Origin: Paracidovorax avenae ATCC 19860
GTDB taxonomy: Bacteria; Pseudomonadota; Gammaproteobacteria; Burkholderiales; Burkholderiaceae_C
Assembly (NCBI RefSeq): GCF_000176855.2
Contig: NC_015138.1
Coordinates: 4,030,001 to 4,094,000, forward strand
Length of the DNA: 64,000 bases
Direction of reading: 5' to 3'
The position numbers and the translations under genes were made by a program. Below, piece after piece: positions 48,642-57,790 of this stretch (position 1 is the stretch's first letter; every line of letters begins with the position of its first letter). The notes under the pieces are model-generated. The model saw nothing but the letters and a program-made list of their open reading frames with translations. It was not told the DNA's origin and made no database searches.

Positions 48642-49097
48642 CTATGCCTTGGGCAGCAGGCCTGGATCGAACGGCAGGCCGCGCTCCTCCGCCAGCCACT
48701 GCAACACCGGGTAGGCGCCGGGCAGCACCGGCGACACGTCCAGCGGCCAGTGCTGCCAGGCCATGGACTGGCCTTCGCGCATCTCGAACTCACCCGTCCA
48801 TGCATGCACCTTGCACCAGTGCAGGCGCACCAGTGCATGGGGATAGTCGTGCTCCGTCACCTTCCAGACGGACGCCGGGCCGATGGTGACGCCCAGTTCC
48901 TCGATGAGTTCGCGGCGCAGGGCCTGCTCGACGGTTTCGCCGGCCTCCAGCTTGCCGCCGGGAAACTCCCAGTAGCCCGCATAGGGCTTGCCGGCCGGCC
49001 GCGTGGACAGCAGCATGGCGCCATCGGGACGGAACAGGATGCCGACTGCCACCTCGGTGTGGGCGCGCTGGGCGCCGGATGCGGCGGACTCAGCCAT
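48642..49097 (-). CDS. MutT-type Nudix hydrolase
   Basis: A 151-residue Nudix protein most like MutT, which removes 8-oxo-dGTP. The Nudix box is [20 protein letters not shown] continuing ELGV (about residues 47-70), and GYWEFPGG precedes it, as in MutT. The C-terminal part ([24 protein letters not shown]) resembles the ligand-binding side of MutT. It overlaps the DUF815 gene upstream by eight bases, so the two are co-translated. Substrate specificity cannot be proven from sequence. Confidence 0.88.
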   Translation of the reverse strand: MAESAASGAQRAHTEVAVGILFRPDGAMLLSTRPAGKPYAGYWEFPGGKLEAGETVEQALRRELIEELGVTIGPASVWKVTEHDYPHALVRLHWCKVHAWTGEFEMREGQSMAWQHWPLDVSPVLPGAYPVLQWLAEERGLPFDPGLLPKA

Positions 49098-49962
49098 CGG
49101 CGCGCCCCGCGAAGTCCCGAGCGAACTGGTAGGCCACCCGGCCGCTGCGCGAGCCGCGCTCCAGCGCCCAGACCAGCGCGGCGGGGCGGGCCGCCTCGAT
49201 GGCCGCGGCCGGAACGCCGAGCGCGGACAGCCACTGCGCGACGATGGCGAGGTATTCGTCCTGGCTGAAGGGGTAGAAGCTCACCCAGAGGCCGAAGCGC
49301 TCGGACAGGGAGATTTTCTCCTCCACCACTTCGCCCGGATGCACTTCGCCATCCGCCGTGTGCGTGTAACTGAGGTTTTCCTTCATGTATTCCGGCAACA
49401 GGTGCCGGCGATTGCTGGTCGCGTAGACCAGCACGTTGGGTGCCGAGGCGGCCACGGAGCCGTCCAGGATGGACTTCAGGGCCTTGTAACCGGACTCGCC
49501 TTCCTCGAAGCTCAGGTCGTCGCAGTAGATGATGAATTTCTCGGGCCGGCCGGCCACCACATCGACGATGTCGGGCAGGTCGGTGAGGTCGGACTTGTCC
49601 ACCTCGATGAGCCGCAGCCCCTGTCCGGAATAGGCCTGCAGGCAGGCCTTGATGAGCGAGGACTTGCCGGTGCCGCGCGCGCCCGTGAGCAGGACGTTGT
49701 TAGCCGGGCGCCCTTCGACGAATTGCCGGGTGTTGCGCTCGATCTTTTCCTTCTGCGCGTCGATTTCCTTCAGGTCTTCGAGCGCGATGCCCGCGACATG
49801 GCGCACGGGCTCCAGCGCGCCGTGCCCGCCGCCGCGGCGGCGGTAGCGCCAGGCCACGGAGGCGTTCCAGTCGGGCGCGGAAAGCGGCCGGGGCAGCACC
49901 GACTCGATGCGGTCGATGAGCTGCTCGGCGCGCTGCAGGAGGTGGTCGAAGCGATCGTTCAT
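49090..49962 (-). CDS. DUF815 P-loop ATPase, function unknown
   Basis: A 290-residue predicted AAA+ type ATPase of DUF815. P-loop GARGTGKSS (94-102), Walker B-like [14 protein letters not shown], and sensor-1 region [15 protein letters not shown] are clear. [18 protein letters not shown] is a hallmark of this family. The family is widespread but no role is established. The first 60 residues are basic and may bind a partner. It lies 14 bases after argJ and overlaps mutT. Confidence 0.88.
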   Translation of the reverse strand: MNDRFDHLLQRAEQLIDRIESVLPRPLSAPDWNASVAWRYRRRGGGHGALEPVRHVAGIALEDLKEIDAQKEKIERNTRQFVEGRPANNVLLTGARGTGKSSLIKACLQAYSGQGLRLIEVDKSDLTDLPDIVDVVAGRPEKFIIYCDDLSFEEGESGYKALKSILDGSVAASAPNVLVYATSNRRHLLPEYMKENLSYTHTADGEVHPGEVVEEKISLSERFGLWVSFYPFSQDEYLAIVAQWLSALGVPAAAIEAARPAALVWALERGSRSGRVAYQFARDFAGRADG

Positions 49963-49976
49963 GGGATGAACAGGGG

Positions 49977-51206
49977 TCAGGAGCGGTAGTCGGCGTTGAT
50001 GGTCACGTAGTCGTGGCTCAGGTCGCAGGTCCAGACGGTATCAACGGCATCGCCGCGGCCCAGCCCCACGCGCACCGTGATCTCGCTTTGCTTCATCACG
50101 CGCTGGCCGTCCTCTTCGCGGTAGTCGGGATGGCGGCCGCCCTGCACGGCCACGTGCACGTCGTCGAGGTGGAGGTCGATGCGGGTCTGGTCCAGATCGT
50201 CGATGCCGGCGTAGCCGACGGCGGCCAGGATGCGGCCCAGGTTCGGGTCGCTGGCGAAGAAGGCGGTCTTCACCAGCGGGGAATGGGCGATGGCGTAGGC
50301 GACCTTGCGGCACTCCTCGGCGGTGCGGCCGCCCTCCACGCGGATGGCGATGAACTTGGTGGCACCCTCGCCGTCGCGCACGATGGCCTGGGCCAGCTTC
50401 TGCGCCACTTCGCGCAGCGCCGCGCGCAGGGCCTGGCCGTCGGCGCTGTCGAGCGAACCGACCACCGGGTTGCCCGCACGGTGCGTGGCCATCAGCACGA
50501 ACGAATCGTTGGTGGAGGTGTCGCCGTCGATGGTGATGCGGTTGAACGACGCATCGGCCAGTTCGCGCACCAGCGGCTGCACCAGTTCGGGGGCGATGCA
50601 GGCATCGGTGGCAAGGAAGCCCAGCATGGTGGCCATGTTGGGGCGGATCATGCCCGCGCCCTTGGAGATGCCGGTCACCGTGACGGTGGCGCCGCCGATC
50701 TGCACCTGGGTGCTGAAGGCCTTGGGCAGCGTGTCGGTGGTCATGATGCCTTCCGCAGCGCGCGCCCAGTGCGCGGGCTGCGCATCGGCGATCGCGGCGG
50801 GCAGGCCCGCGACGATGCGGTCCACGGGCAGCGGCTCCATGATGACGCCGGTAGAGAACGGCAGCACCTGGGCGGCCTGCACGCCCAGATGGCCGGCGAG
50901 CGCCTCGCAGGTGGCGCGGGCGCGCGCCAGGCCGTCGGCGCCGGTGCCGGCATTGGCATTGCCGGTGTTGACCACGATGGCGCGCACGGAGCCGCCCTGC
51001 GAGAGGTGCTCGCGACACACCTGGACCGGCGCGGCGCAGAAGCGGTTCTGCGTGAAGACGCCGGCCACGGTGGCGCCTTCGTCGAGCAGGAACACGGTCA
51101 CGTCCTTGCGGCCCGCCTTGCGGACGCCGGCTTCGGTGACGCCGATGCGGACGCCGGCGACCGGGTGCAGGTCGGCGGCAACGGGAGCGGAAAGGTTCAC
51201 GGGCAT
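49977..51206 (-). CDS. argJ: ArgJ, glutamate N-acetyltransferase / amino-acid acetyltransferase
   Basis: ArgJ moves the acetyl group from N-acetylornithine to glutamate, recycling it in arginine synthesis; bifunctional forms also use acetyl-CoA. The 409-residue precursor cleaves itself before the nucleophile Thr193 in [15 protein letters not shown], giving two chains. Other family features are NTGNANAGTG and [10 protein letters not shown]. The ATG at 51206 follows GAGGAA; an upstream in-frame ATG at 51230 is rejected. It lies about 100 bases after secA, with a strong hairpin in between. Confidence 0.96.
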   Translation of the reverse strand: MPVNLSAPVAADLHPVAGVRIGVTEAGVRKAGRKDVTVFLLDEGATVAGVFTQNRFCAAPVQVCREHLSQGGSVRAIVVNTGNANAGTGADGLARARATCEALAGHLGVQAAQVLPFSTGVIMEPLPVDRIVAGLPAAIADAQPAHWARAAEGIMTTDTLPKAFSTQVQIGGATVTVTGISKGAGMIRPNMATMLGFLATDACIAPELVQPLVRELADASFNRITIDGDTSTNDSFVLMATHRAGNPVVGSLDSADGQALRAALREVAQKLAQAIVRDGEGATKFIAIRVEGGRTAEECRKVAYAIAHSPLVKTAFFASDPNLGRILAAVGYAGIDDLDQTRIDLHLDDVHVAVQGGRHPDYREEDGQRVMKQSEITVRVGLGRGDAVDTVWTCDLSHDYVTINADYRS

Positions 51207-51250
51207 GCGGAATTCCTCGGAAAGCAGCAAAAGGGCGAAGGAGGATGTGG

Positions 51251-51275
51251 CAGGGGCCGCCTGTGGCGGCCCCTG
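51251..51275 (-). terminator. Strong hairpin between secA and argJ
   Basis: Bases 51251-51261 pair perfectly with 51265-51275 (eleven pairs, CAGGGGCCGCC with GGCGGCCCCTG) leaving a three-base loop. No T-tract follows directly on the minus strand; CCTTTT appears about 20 bases later. It may be an inefficient terminator or an mRNA end-stabiliser for secA. Confidence 0.55.
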
Positions 51276-51304
51276 CGGCGAGAGCGAAAAGGGTCAGCGC
51301 GGCA

Positions 51305-54073
51305 TCATGCCAGCTTGCCGTGGCACTGCTTGTACTTCTTGCCGCTGCCGCACGGGCAGGGGTCGTTGCGGCCGATGCGCACGCCTTCGGGCAGGTTCAG
51401 GCCGTCGCCGCCGGCCGCGGCCGTGCGCGGATCGGGCAGGGTCTCGGGTTCGCCGGTTTCGGTGGGCGCCGTGTAGGTCACGTTGGCGATCTGCTCGGCA
51501 CGGCTTTCCAGCGCCTCGGCGGCCTCGTCGAGTTCCGACGGCGATTGCACCTGCACGGTCAGCAGGATGCGGGTGACCTCGTTCTTGACCTGGTCGATCA
51601 GCTGGCGGAAGAGCTCGAACGCCTCGCGCTTGTATTCCTGCTTGGGCTGCTTCTGCGCATAGCCGCGCAGGTGAATGCCCTGGCGCAGGTAATCGAGCGC
51701 GGAGAGATGGTCGCGCCAGTTGGAGTCGAAGCTCTGCAGCAGCACCGCACGCTGGAACTGGTGGAAGTTCTCCGCGCCCACCATGTCCACCTTGGCCTGG
51801 AACGCGGCGTTGCCTGCGGCGAGGACCTTCTCGAGGATCTCTTCGTCGGTGATGGCCTGGGCGCTCTCGACTTCCTGCTGCAGCGGCAGCCGGATCTGCC
51901 ATTCGTCGGCGAGGACCTTTTCCAGGGCGGGAAGGTCCCACTGCTCTTCCACGGACTCCTCGGGCACGTACTGGCGCACGATGTCGGTCAGGCAGGATTC
52001 GCGCATGCCGGCGATCACGCCGGACAGGTCGGCCGCGTCGAGGATCTCGTTGCGCTGCTGGTAGATGACCTTGCGCTGGTCGTTGGCCACGTCGTCGTAT
52101 TCGAGCAGCTGCTTGCGGACGTCGAAGTTGCGGGCCTCGACCTTGCGCTGCGCGGATTCGATGCTGCGCGTGACGATGCCGGCCTCGATGGCCTCGCCGT
52201 CGGGCATCTTGAGGCGCTCCATGATGGCCCGCACACGATCGCCCGCGAAGATGCGCATGAGCGAGTCGTCCAGGCTCAGGTAGAAGCGCGAGGAGCCCGG
52301 ATCGCCCTGGCGGCCCGAACGGCCGCGCAGCTGGTTGTCGATGCGGCGGGACTCGTGGCGCTCGGTGGCGATGATGCGCAGGCCGCCCAGCGCCTTGACC
52401 TTCTCGTTGTCGGCCGCCCACTGCTCGCGCAGCGCGGCGATGCGGGCCTGCTTCGTGGCCTCGTCCAGGGACTCGTCGTCCTCGATGGCGGCCACTTCCT
52501 TCTCGATGTTGCCGCCGAGAACGATGTCGGTGCCGCGGCCGGCCATGTTGGTGGCGATGGTGATCATGCCGGCGCGGCCGGCCTGGGCCACGATGTCGGC
52601 CTCGCGGGCGTGCTGCTTGGCGTTGAGCACCTGGTGGGGCAGGCCGGCCTTGTTCAGCAGGTCGTCGATGATCTCCGAGTTCTCGATGGACGTGGTGCCC
52701 ACCAGCACGGGCTGGCCGCGCTCGTGGCACTCGCGGATGTCCTGGATGGCGGCGTCGTATTTCTCGCGCGTGGTCTTGTACACCCGGTCGAGCTGGTCGT
52801 CGCGCTTGCTGGGGCGGTTGGGCGGGATCACCACGGTCTCGAGGCCGTAGATCTCCTGGAACTCGTAGGCCTCGGTGTCGGCCGTGCCGGTCATGCCCGA
52901 GAGCTTGTTGTAGAGGCGGAAGTAGTTCTGGAAGGTGATGGAAGCCAGCGTCTGGTTCTCGGCCTGGATCTCCACGCCTTCCTTGGCTTCCACGGCCTGG
53001 TGCAGGCCTTCGCTCCAGCGGCGGCCGGACATGAGGCGGCCCGTGAACTCGTCCACGATGACGATCTCGCCGTTCTGCACGACGTAGTGCTGGTCGCGGT
53101 GGTAGAGGTGGTTGGCCCGCAGCGCCGCATACAAGTGGTGCATGAGCGTGATGTTGGAGGGGTCGTAGAGCGACGCGCCCTCGGGGATCAGGCCCTGCGC
53201 GGCGAGCACGCGCTCGGCCGTCTCGTGGCCCTGCTCGGTGAGGAAGACCTGGTGGGACTTCTCGTCGATGGTGAAGTCGCCCGGCTTGGTCACGCCCTCG
53301 CCCGTGCGCGGATCGGCCTCGCCCTCCTGGCGCACCAGCAGCGGCACGACCTTGTTCATGGCGATGTACATCGCCGTGTGGTCTTCCGCCTGGCCGCTGA
53401 TGATCAGCGGGGTGCGCGCCTCGTCGATGAGGATGGAGTCCACCTCGTCCACGATGGCGAAGTTGAGGGCGCGCTGCACGCGATCGTGCGCCTCGTACAC
53501 CATGTTGTCGCGCAGGTAGTCGAAGCCGTATTCGTTGTTCGTGCCGTAGGTGATGTCCGCGGCGTAGGCGGCCTGCTTCTCCTCGCGCGGCATCTGGGGC
53601 AGGTTGATGCCCACGGCGAGGCCGAGGAAGTTGTAGAGGCGGCCCATCCAGCGCGCATCGCGGCTGGCGAGGTAGTCGTTCACGGTCACCACGTGCACGC
53701 CCTTGCCGCTGAGCGCGTTCAGGTACACCGGCAGCGTGGCGGTGAGGGTCTTGCCCTCGCCAGTGCGCATTTCGGAGATCTTGCCGTAGTGCAGCGCCAT
53801 GCCGCCCAGCAGCTGCACGTCGAAGTGGCGCATCTTCATCACGCGCTTGGAGGCCTCGCGCACGACGGCGAAGGCTTCGGGCAGGAGGTCGTCGAGCGAC
53901 TCGCCCCGGGCGACGCGCCCCTTGAACTCCTCCGTCTTGGCGCGCAGGGCATCGTCGCTCAGCTTCTCGTACTCCGGCTCCATCGCGTTGATGCGGGCCA
54001 CCGTCTTGCGGTATTGCTTGAGGAGCCGGTCATTGCGGCTGCCGAATAGTTTGGTGAGGAAGTTGGAGGCCAT
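51305..54073 (-). CDS. secA: SecA preprotein translocase ATPase
   Basis: SecA is the motor that pushes unfolded preproteins through SecYEG. The 922-residue protein has [20 protein letters not shown] (Walker A), [17 protein letters not shown] (DEAD-like Walker B), the preprotein-binding insert, [10 protein letters not shown] (helicase motif V/VI) and [12 protein letters not shown]. The C-terminus ends with the zinc/SecB-binding domain [16 protein letters not shown]. It follows the M23 peptidase gene by about 130 bases and leads into argJ. Confidence 0.98.
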   Translation of the reverse strand: MASNFLTKLFGSRNDRLLKQYRKTVARINAMEPEYEKLSDDALRAKTEEFKGRVARGESLDDLLPEAFAVVREASKRVMKMRHFDVQLLGGMALHYGKISEMRTGEGKTLTATLPVYLNALSGKGVHVVTVNDYLASRDARWMGRLYNFLGLAVGINLPQMPREEKQAAYAADITYGTNNEYGFDYLRDNMVYEAHDRVQRALNFAIVDEVDSILIDEARTPLIISGQAEDHTAMYIAMNKVVPLLVRQEGEADPRTGEGVTKPGDFTIDEKSHQVFLTEQGHETAERVLAAQGLIPEGASLYDPSNITLMHHLYAALRANHLYHRDQHYVVQNGEIVIVDEFTGRLMSGRRWSEGLHQAVEAKEGVEIQAENQTLASITFQNYFRLYNKLSGMTGTADTEAYEFQEIYGLETVVIPPNRPSKRDDQLDRVYKTTREKYDAAIQDIRECHERGQPVLVGTTSIENSEIIDDLLNKAGLPHQVLNAKQHAREADIVAQAGRAGMITIATNMAGRGTDIVLGGNIEKEVAAIEDDESLDEATKQARIAALREQWAADNEKVKALGGLRIIATERHESRRIDNQLRGRSGRQGDPGSSRFYLSLDDSLMRIFAGDRVRAIMERLKMPDGEAIEAGIVTRSIESAQRKVEARNFDVRKQLLEYDDVANDQRKVIYQQRNEILDAADLSGVIAGMRESCLTDIVRQYVPEESVEEQWDLPALEKVLADEWQIRLPLQQEVESAQAITDEEILEKVLAAGNAAFQAKVDMVGAENFHQFQRAVLLQSFDSNWRDHLSALDYLRQGIHLRGYAQKQPKQEYKREAFELFRQLIDQVKNEVTRILLTVQVQSPSELDEAAEALESRAEQIANVTYTAPTETGEPETLPDPRTAAAGGDGLNLPEGVRIGRNDPCPCGSGKKYKQCHGKLA

Positions 54074-54206
54074 GCGAACAGGACCGCGGCCCGCATGCGC
54101 GGGCGGCGCGACCCGAATCCCTAGTGATGAAGTGGGTTCAGATGGGGGACGCTACCACTGCTTGCAAGTTCTGCAACCAGGGGCAGCGATTCCGGAGCGG
54201 GGGATT

Positions 54207-55166
54207 TTACCTGCGAGGCGCGGCGGCCTTCGCCGCCACCTGCGTGCCGGGTGCGGCGCCCGCCGCACCGGCATGCAGGAATTTCTGCGGGTCCTGCGGC
54301 ACGCCCTGCACCAGCACCTCGAAATGCAGGTGCGGGCCGGTGGAGCGGCCGGTGGTGCCGACCTCGGCGATCTTCTGGCCGCGGCGCACGAGGTCTCCGC
54401 GCTTGACGAAGGTGCGGGAGGCATGGGCGTAGCGGGTGACCAGCTGGTTGCCGTGGTCGATCTCGACCATGTTGCCGTAGGCCGGATGGAATTCCTGCGC
54501 CACGACCACGCCGCCGGCAGCGGCCAGGATGGGCGTGCCGGTGTCCGCCTGGAAATCCAGCCCCGTGTGCAGGGCCGACTGGCCGGTGAAGGGATCGATG
54601 CGCCAGCCGAAGGCCGAGCCGGCGGTCTTGCCGAGCACGGGCTCCTGCGTGGGGACCATGTTCTTGCGGATGTGCTGGTCGAACAGGCGGGACTCGACCA
54701 CGGTGAGCAGGTCCACCCGGCGGTCGGTGAGTTCGGCGAGCGCGTCGAGCGTGTGCTGCAGTTCGTCCATCTCCATCGGCCGGCTGGAGACCAGCGCCCC
54801 TCCCTGCCCCGGCGGGCGGGAGAATTCCGCGGGCGACATGCCCGCCAGGCCGGAGACGCGCTCGCCGAGGGATTCCAGCTGCAGCATGCGCGCCTGCATC
54901 TCGCCGACCTTGCGGGCCATGGCGTCCAGGTTGGCCCGCAGGAAGCGGTCGCGCTCGGCGGATTCGTCCCGCGTGGCCAGCCGCACCAGGGTGCCGACCA
55001 CCGGCCAGCCCTCCCGGGCGCCCTTGAGGAACACCCAGTGGTAGAGCAGCGCCGCCATGAGCATCACCGCCACCGACAGCAGCAGCCCGAAGGCGGCCAG
55101 GCGCAGGCCCGAGAGATGGATGGCGCGGCTGCGCGCCAGCCAGGCGTCCGTGATAATCAACTGCAC
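54207..55166 (-). CDS. M23-family metallopeptidase (LytM-type), membrane-anchored
   Basis: A 319-residue M23 peptidase acting on peptidoglycan cross-links or serving as an amidase activator. One membrane helix (about residues 20-42, LAAFGLLLSVAVMLMAALLY), a coiled-coil stretch (about 65-100) and the LytM domain follow. The zinc ligands are present: HTGLDF and HLHFEV, with GNMVEIDHGNQLVTRYAH between. I chose a GTG start (55166) because GGAGA precedes it by six bases and QLIITDAWLARS is the usual beginning; ATGs at 55193 and 55202 would run into the divergent gene. Confidence 0.88.
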   Translation of the reverse strand: MQLIITDAWLARSRAIHLSGLRLAAFGLLLSVAVMLMAALLYHWVFLKGAREGWPVVGTLVRLATRDESAERDRFLRANLDAMARKVGEMQARMLQLESLGERVSGLAGMSPAEFSRPPGQGGALVSSRPMEMDELQHTLDALAELTDRRVDLLTVVESRLFDQHIRKNMVPTQEPVLGKTAGSAFGWRIDPFTGQSALHTGLDFQADTGTPILAAAGGVVVAQEFHPAYGNMVEIDHGNQLVTRYAHASRTFVKRGDLVRRGQKIAEVGTTGRSTGPHLHFEVLVQGVPQDPQKFLHAGAAGAAPGTQVAAKAAAPRR

Positions 55167-55200
55167 TTCGTTTCTCCGCGCCGCGCGGCGCATTGCCCCC

Positions 55201-55500
55201 ATGAACCGCCGTCACCACGCCGTCACGCTGCAGCAGGCCACCGAGGATTCCCCCACGCTGGCACGGCTGGCGAGCCTGACGCGCGACTCGAGCGAGCGGC
55301 TGCGGGCCGTCGAGTTGCTGATTCCCGCCACCCTGCGGCCGGCCATCCAGGCAGGGCCGATCGAGGGCGCGACCTGGTGCCTGCTGGTCCGCAACAATGC
55401 GGCGGCGGCGAAGGTGCGGCAACTGCTGCCTGCACTGCAGGCGCATCTGCACAGCCGGGGGTGGGAGGTTAACGCCATTCGCCTGAAAATCCAAACCTGA
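55201..55500 (+). CDS. DciA-type (DUF721) protein
   Basis: A 99-residue protein related to DUF721/DciA, the ancestral bacterial loader of the replicative helicase DnaB. The core LARLASLTRDSSERLRAVELL and CLLVRNNAAAAKVRQLLPAL followed by GWEVNAIRLKIQT fits the KH-like fold of the family. It is short and lacks extra domains. It diverges from the M23 gene, whose start is only 34 bases away. The frame is open upstream to 55057 but those residues are not family-like. Confidence 0.8.
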   Translation: MNRRHHAVTLQQATEDSPTLARLASLTRDSSERLRAVELLIPATLRPAIQAGPIEGATWCLLVRNNAAAAKVRQLLPALQAHLHSRGWEVNAIRLKIQT

Positions 55501-55551
55501 AGACCCGGCATGCGGGCGGCCAGGGGCTGGAAGGCGAACGGCGAAAAAAGA

Positions 55552-55628
55552 TGGTGCCGATTGTCGGGATCGAACTGACGACCTACCGCTTACAAGGCGG
55601 TTGCTCTACCAACTGAGCTAAATCGGCG
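55552..55628 (-). tRNA. tRNA-Thr (anticodon TGT)
   Basis: Read on the minus strand: acceptor GCCGATT with AATCGGC, D arm GCTC/GAGC, anticodon stem ACCGC/GCGGT around CTTGTAA (anticodon TGT, reading ACA), T loop TTCGATC, discriminator A, encoded CCA. Three bases (TTA) instead of two lie between acceptor and D stem, making 77 bases. A T-rich run follows the 3' end directly. Confidence 0.95.
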
Positions 55629-55698
55629 AAACGCGCATTCTAGCGCGCATGCCGCTCCCGGGCGGGAACGGCGGCTTGCCGGCCAGGGCCGGCCGGAA

Positions 55699-56232
55699 TC
55701 ACTTCACCCGCTTGAGCGACGGGCGGCCACCGCCGGCAGGGGCCGGGCCGCGCGGCGGCTCGTCCGCCGGGCCCGTGCCGCCGTCGGTGGGCACCAGCTG
55801 CACCACCCGGTCTTCGTCGGCGGACGGTTCCGGCACGGTGCCTTCGGTCGCCGCGCCGGCATCCAGCAGCCCCGCGGACAGGCCGCCCGCGCCGGGTGCC
55901 AGCATGTCCACCGGTGGCGGGAAGGCCATGCCCTGCCCGTTCTCGCGCGCATAGATCGCGATCACCCGGCCCACGGGAACCATGATGTCGCGCGGCTTGC
56001 CGCCGAAGCGGGCCTTGAACTCGATGAAATCGTTGCCCAGCTGCAGGGCGCTCGTGGCGTCGTAGCTGATGTTGAGCACGATCTCGCCGTCCTTCACGTA
56101 TTCGCGGGGCACCTGGACGGAATCGTCCACGCGCACCGCGATGTAGGGCGTGAAGCCGTTGTCGGTACACCACTCGTACAGGGCCCGTATCAGGTAGGGG
56201 CGCGTGGAAGTGGAGTCCTGGGCATTCATCAT
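55699..56232 (-). CDS. sspB: SspB, ClpXP protease adaptor
   Basis: SspB tethers ssrA-tagged proteins from stalled ribosomes to ClpXP. The 177-residue protein begins with the dimer/peptide-binding domain (PYLIRALYEWCTDNGFTPYI, VPREYVKDGEIVLNIS, FIEFKARFGGKPRDIMVP) to about residue 110. A long flexible linker of Gly, Pro and acidic residues follows, ending GRPSLKRVK, the ClpX-binding XB motif. The first two codons are both ATG (56232 and 56229). It lies 64 bases after sspA. Confidence 0.95.
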   Translation of the reverse strand: MMNAQDSTSTRPYLIRALYEWCTDNGFTPYIAVRVDDSVQVPREYVKDGEIVLNISYDATSALQLGNDFIEFKARFGGKPRDIMVPVGRVIAIYARENGQGMAFPPPVDMLAPGAGGLSAGLLDAGAATEGTVPEPSADEDRVVQLVPTDGGTGPADEPPRGPAPAGGGRPSLKRVK

Positions 56233-56296
56233 GTCGGCGTCTGGCAAAAAAGCTTCTGGGAAGCGGAATGCGGCGCGCGGATGCGGCCGCGCCGCA

Positions 56297-56908
56297 TTAC
56301 TTGCGCATGACCTTCTCGGAAGGCGTGAGCGCCTCGATGTAGGCGGGGCGCGAGAAGATGCGCTCGGCATACTTCAGCAGCGGTGCGGCGTTCTTGGACA
56401 ACTCGATGCCGTAGTAGTCGAGCCGCCAGAGCAACGGCGCGATCGCCACGTCGAGCATGGAGAAGTTCTCGCCCAGCATGTACTTGTTCTTGAGGAACAC
56501 CGGGGCGAGCTGCGTGAGGCGGTCGCGGATGTGCGAGCGGGCCTTTTCCAGCGCCTTTTCGTTGCCCTTGGTGGCGCGCGACTCGAGCACGTTCACGTGG
56601 ACGAACAGCTCCTTCTCGAAGTTGAGCAGGAACAGGCGCACGCGGGCGCGGTCCACCGGGTCGCCGGGCATCAGCTGGGGATGCGGGAAGCGCTCGTCGA
56701 TGTACTCGTTGATGATGTTCGACTCGTACAGGATGAGGTCGCGCTCGACCAGGATGGGCACCTGGCCATAGGGGTTCATCACGCTGATGTCTTCGGGCTT
56801 GTTGTACAGGTCCACATCACGGATCTCGAAATCCATGCCTTTTTCGAACAGCACGAAGCGGCAGCGATGGGAGAAGGGACAGGTCGTACCCGAATAAAGC
56901 ACCATCAT
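56297..56908 (-). CDS. sspA: SspA, stringent starvation protein A
   Basis: SspA is a glutathione-transferase-fold protein that binds RNA polymerase and affects acid tolerance and virulence genes. The 203-residue protein has the N-terminal thioredoxin-like domain starting MMVLYSGTTCPFSHRCRFVL and GQVPILVERDLILYES, and a C-terminal helical domain with MLGENFSMLDVAIAPLLWRL. Length equals E. coli SspA (212). It follows petC by about 105 bases and may share its transcript. Confidence 0.96.
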   Translation of the reverse strand: MMVLYSGTTCPFSHRCRFVLFEKGMDFEIRDVDLYNKPEDISVMNPYGQVPILVERDLILYESNIINEYIDERFPHPQLMPGDPVDRARVRLFLLNFEKELFVHVNVLESRATKGNEKALEKARSHIRDRLTQLAPVFLKNKYMLGENFSMLDVAIAPLLWRLDYYGIELSKNAAPLLKYAERIFSRPAYIEALTPSEKVMRK

Positions 56909-56961
56909 GGTGGGAAGCTCCTAAAAATCAAAAAGAGTGGGCGCTCGCGCGTCCACTCCGG

Positions 56962-56991
56962 AAAGCGAAATGCGCCGCACGAAGGCGGCGC
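56962..56991 (-). terminator. Putative terminator after petC
   Basis: Bases 56972-56978 pair with 56985-56991 (GCGCCGC with GCGGCGC, seven pairs, six-base loop). On the minus strand ATTTCGCTTT follows. It sits 23 bases past the petC stop. Confidence 0.55.
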
Positions 56992-57014
56992 GATGCTGCA
57001 GACGGCGGCCGAGC

Positions 57015-57770
57015 TTACTTGACGTCCTTCCAGAACGCCGCGTTGAGCCGCCAGGCGATCACCGTGAAGACGCCGAGGAAGATCAGCACCCACACCCCGA
57101 CGCGAACCCGCGTATTTTGCGCCGGCTCGCCCATCCACTGCAGGTAGTTGACGAGATCACCCACGGCCTCGTCGTACTGGAGGGGCGACATGGTACCCGG
57201 AGTCAGCTGCTCCCACCCCTTGAAGACCTGGGTTTTGTGTCCGTGGCTCTCGTGTTCCTCGAAGACCGGGCGGCGATCGCCCTGCAGTTGCCACAGCGCG
57301 TGGGGCATGCCGACGCTGGGGAACGCGAGGTTGTTCCAGCCCGTGGCCTTGGTGTCGTCGCGGTAGAACGTGCGCAGGAAAGTGTAGAGGTAGTCCGCGC
57401 CGGTGCCGTTGTGGCCGGCGCGCGAGCGGGCGATCACGGTGAGGTCGGGCGGGTTGGCGCCGAACCAGTCCTTGGCCTGCCGCGGATCGATGGTGGCCTT
57501 CATGGTCTCGCCCACCTTGTCGGTGGTGAAGAGCAGGTTGTCCTTGATCTGCTGGTCGGTCAGGCCGATGTCCTTCAGGCGGTTGTAGCGCATGAAGGCG
57601 GCCGAGTGGCAGCTCAGGCAGTAGTTGACGAAGATCTTGGCGCCGTTCTGCAGCGAGGCCGTGTCGTTCGTGCGCACCGGGGCCTTGTCCCAGGCGATGC
57701 CGCCTTCCGCGGCGTGCGCGCCCAGGGCGAACCCGAGCGAGGCGATCAGCGTGAGGATGATTTTTTTCAT
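57015..57770 (-). CDS. petC: Cytochrome c1 of the bc1 complex
   Basis: Cytochrome c1 takes electrons from the Rieske protein to soluble cytochrome c. The 251-residue precursor has a signal peptide (MKKIILTLIASLGFALGAHA), heme-binding CLSCH (Cys51, Cys54, His55), the axial-Met region in the GMPHALWQLQGDR segment, and a C-terminal anchor VGVWVLIFLGVFTVIAWRL. It follows petB by 20 bases. The ATG at 57770 is chosen because it begins the signal peptide. Confidence 0.96.
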   Translation of the reverse strand: MKKIILTLIASLGFALGAHAAEGGIAWDKAPVRTNDTASLQNGAKIFVNYCLSCHSAAFMRYNRLKDIGLTDQQIKDNLLFTTDKVGETMKATIDPRQAKDWFGANPPDLTVIARSRAGHNGTGADYLYTFLRTFYRDDTKATGWNNLAFPSVGMPHALWQLQGDRRPVFEEHESHGHKTQVFKGWEQLTPGTMSPLQYDEAVGDLVNYLQWMGEPAQNTRVRVGVWVLIFLGVFTVIAWRLNAAFWKDVK

Positions 57771-57790
57771 GGTCGTCGTTCCGGCCCGCA

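Noticed and set aside
51245-54049. A 934-codon open frame antisense to secA
   Set aside because: It mirrors the codon pattern of a GC-rich gene; the product is His/Val/Gln-rich with no family features, while secA on the other strand is certain.
55057-55200. An N-terminal extension of the DciA-type gene in the same open frame
   Set aside because: The added residues are antisense to the M23 gene and do not resemble the family; the ATG at 55201 fits.
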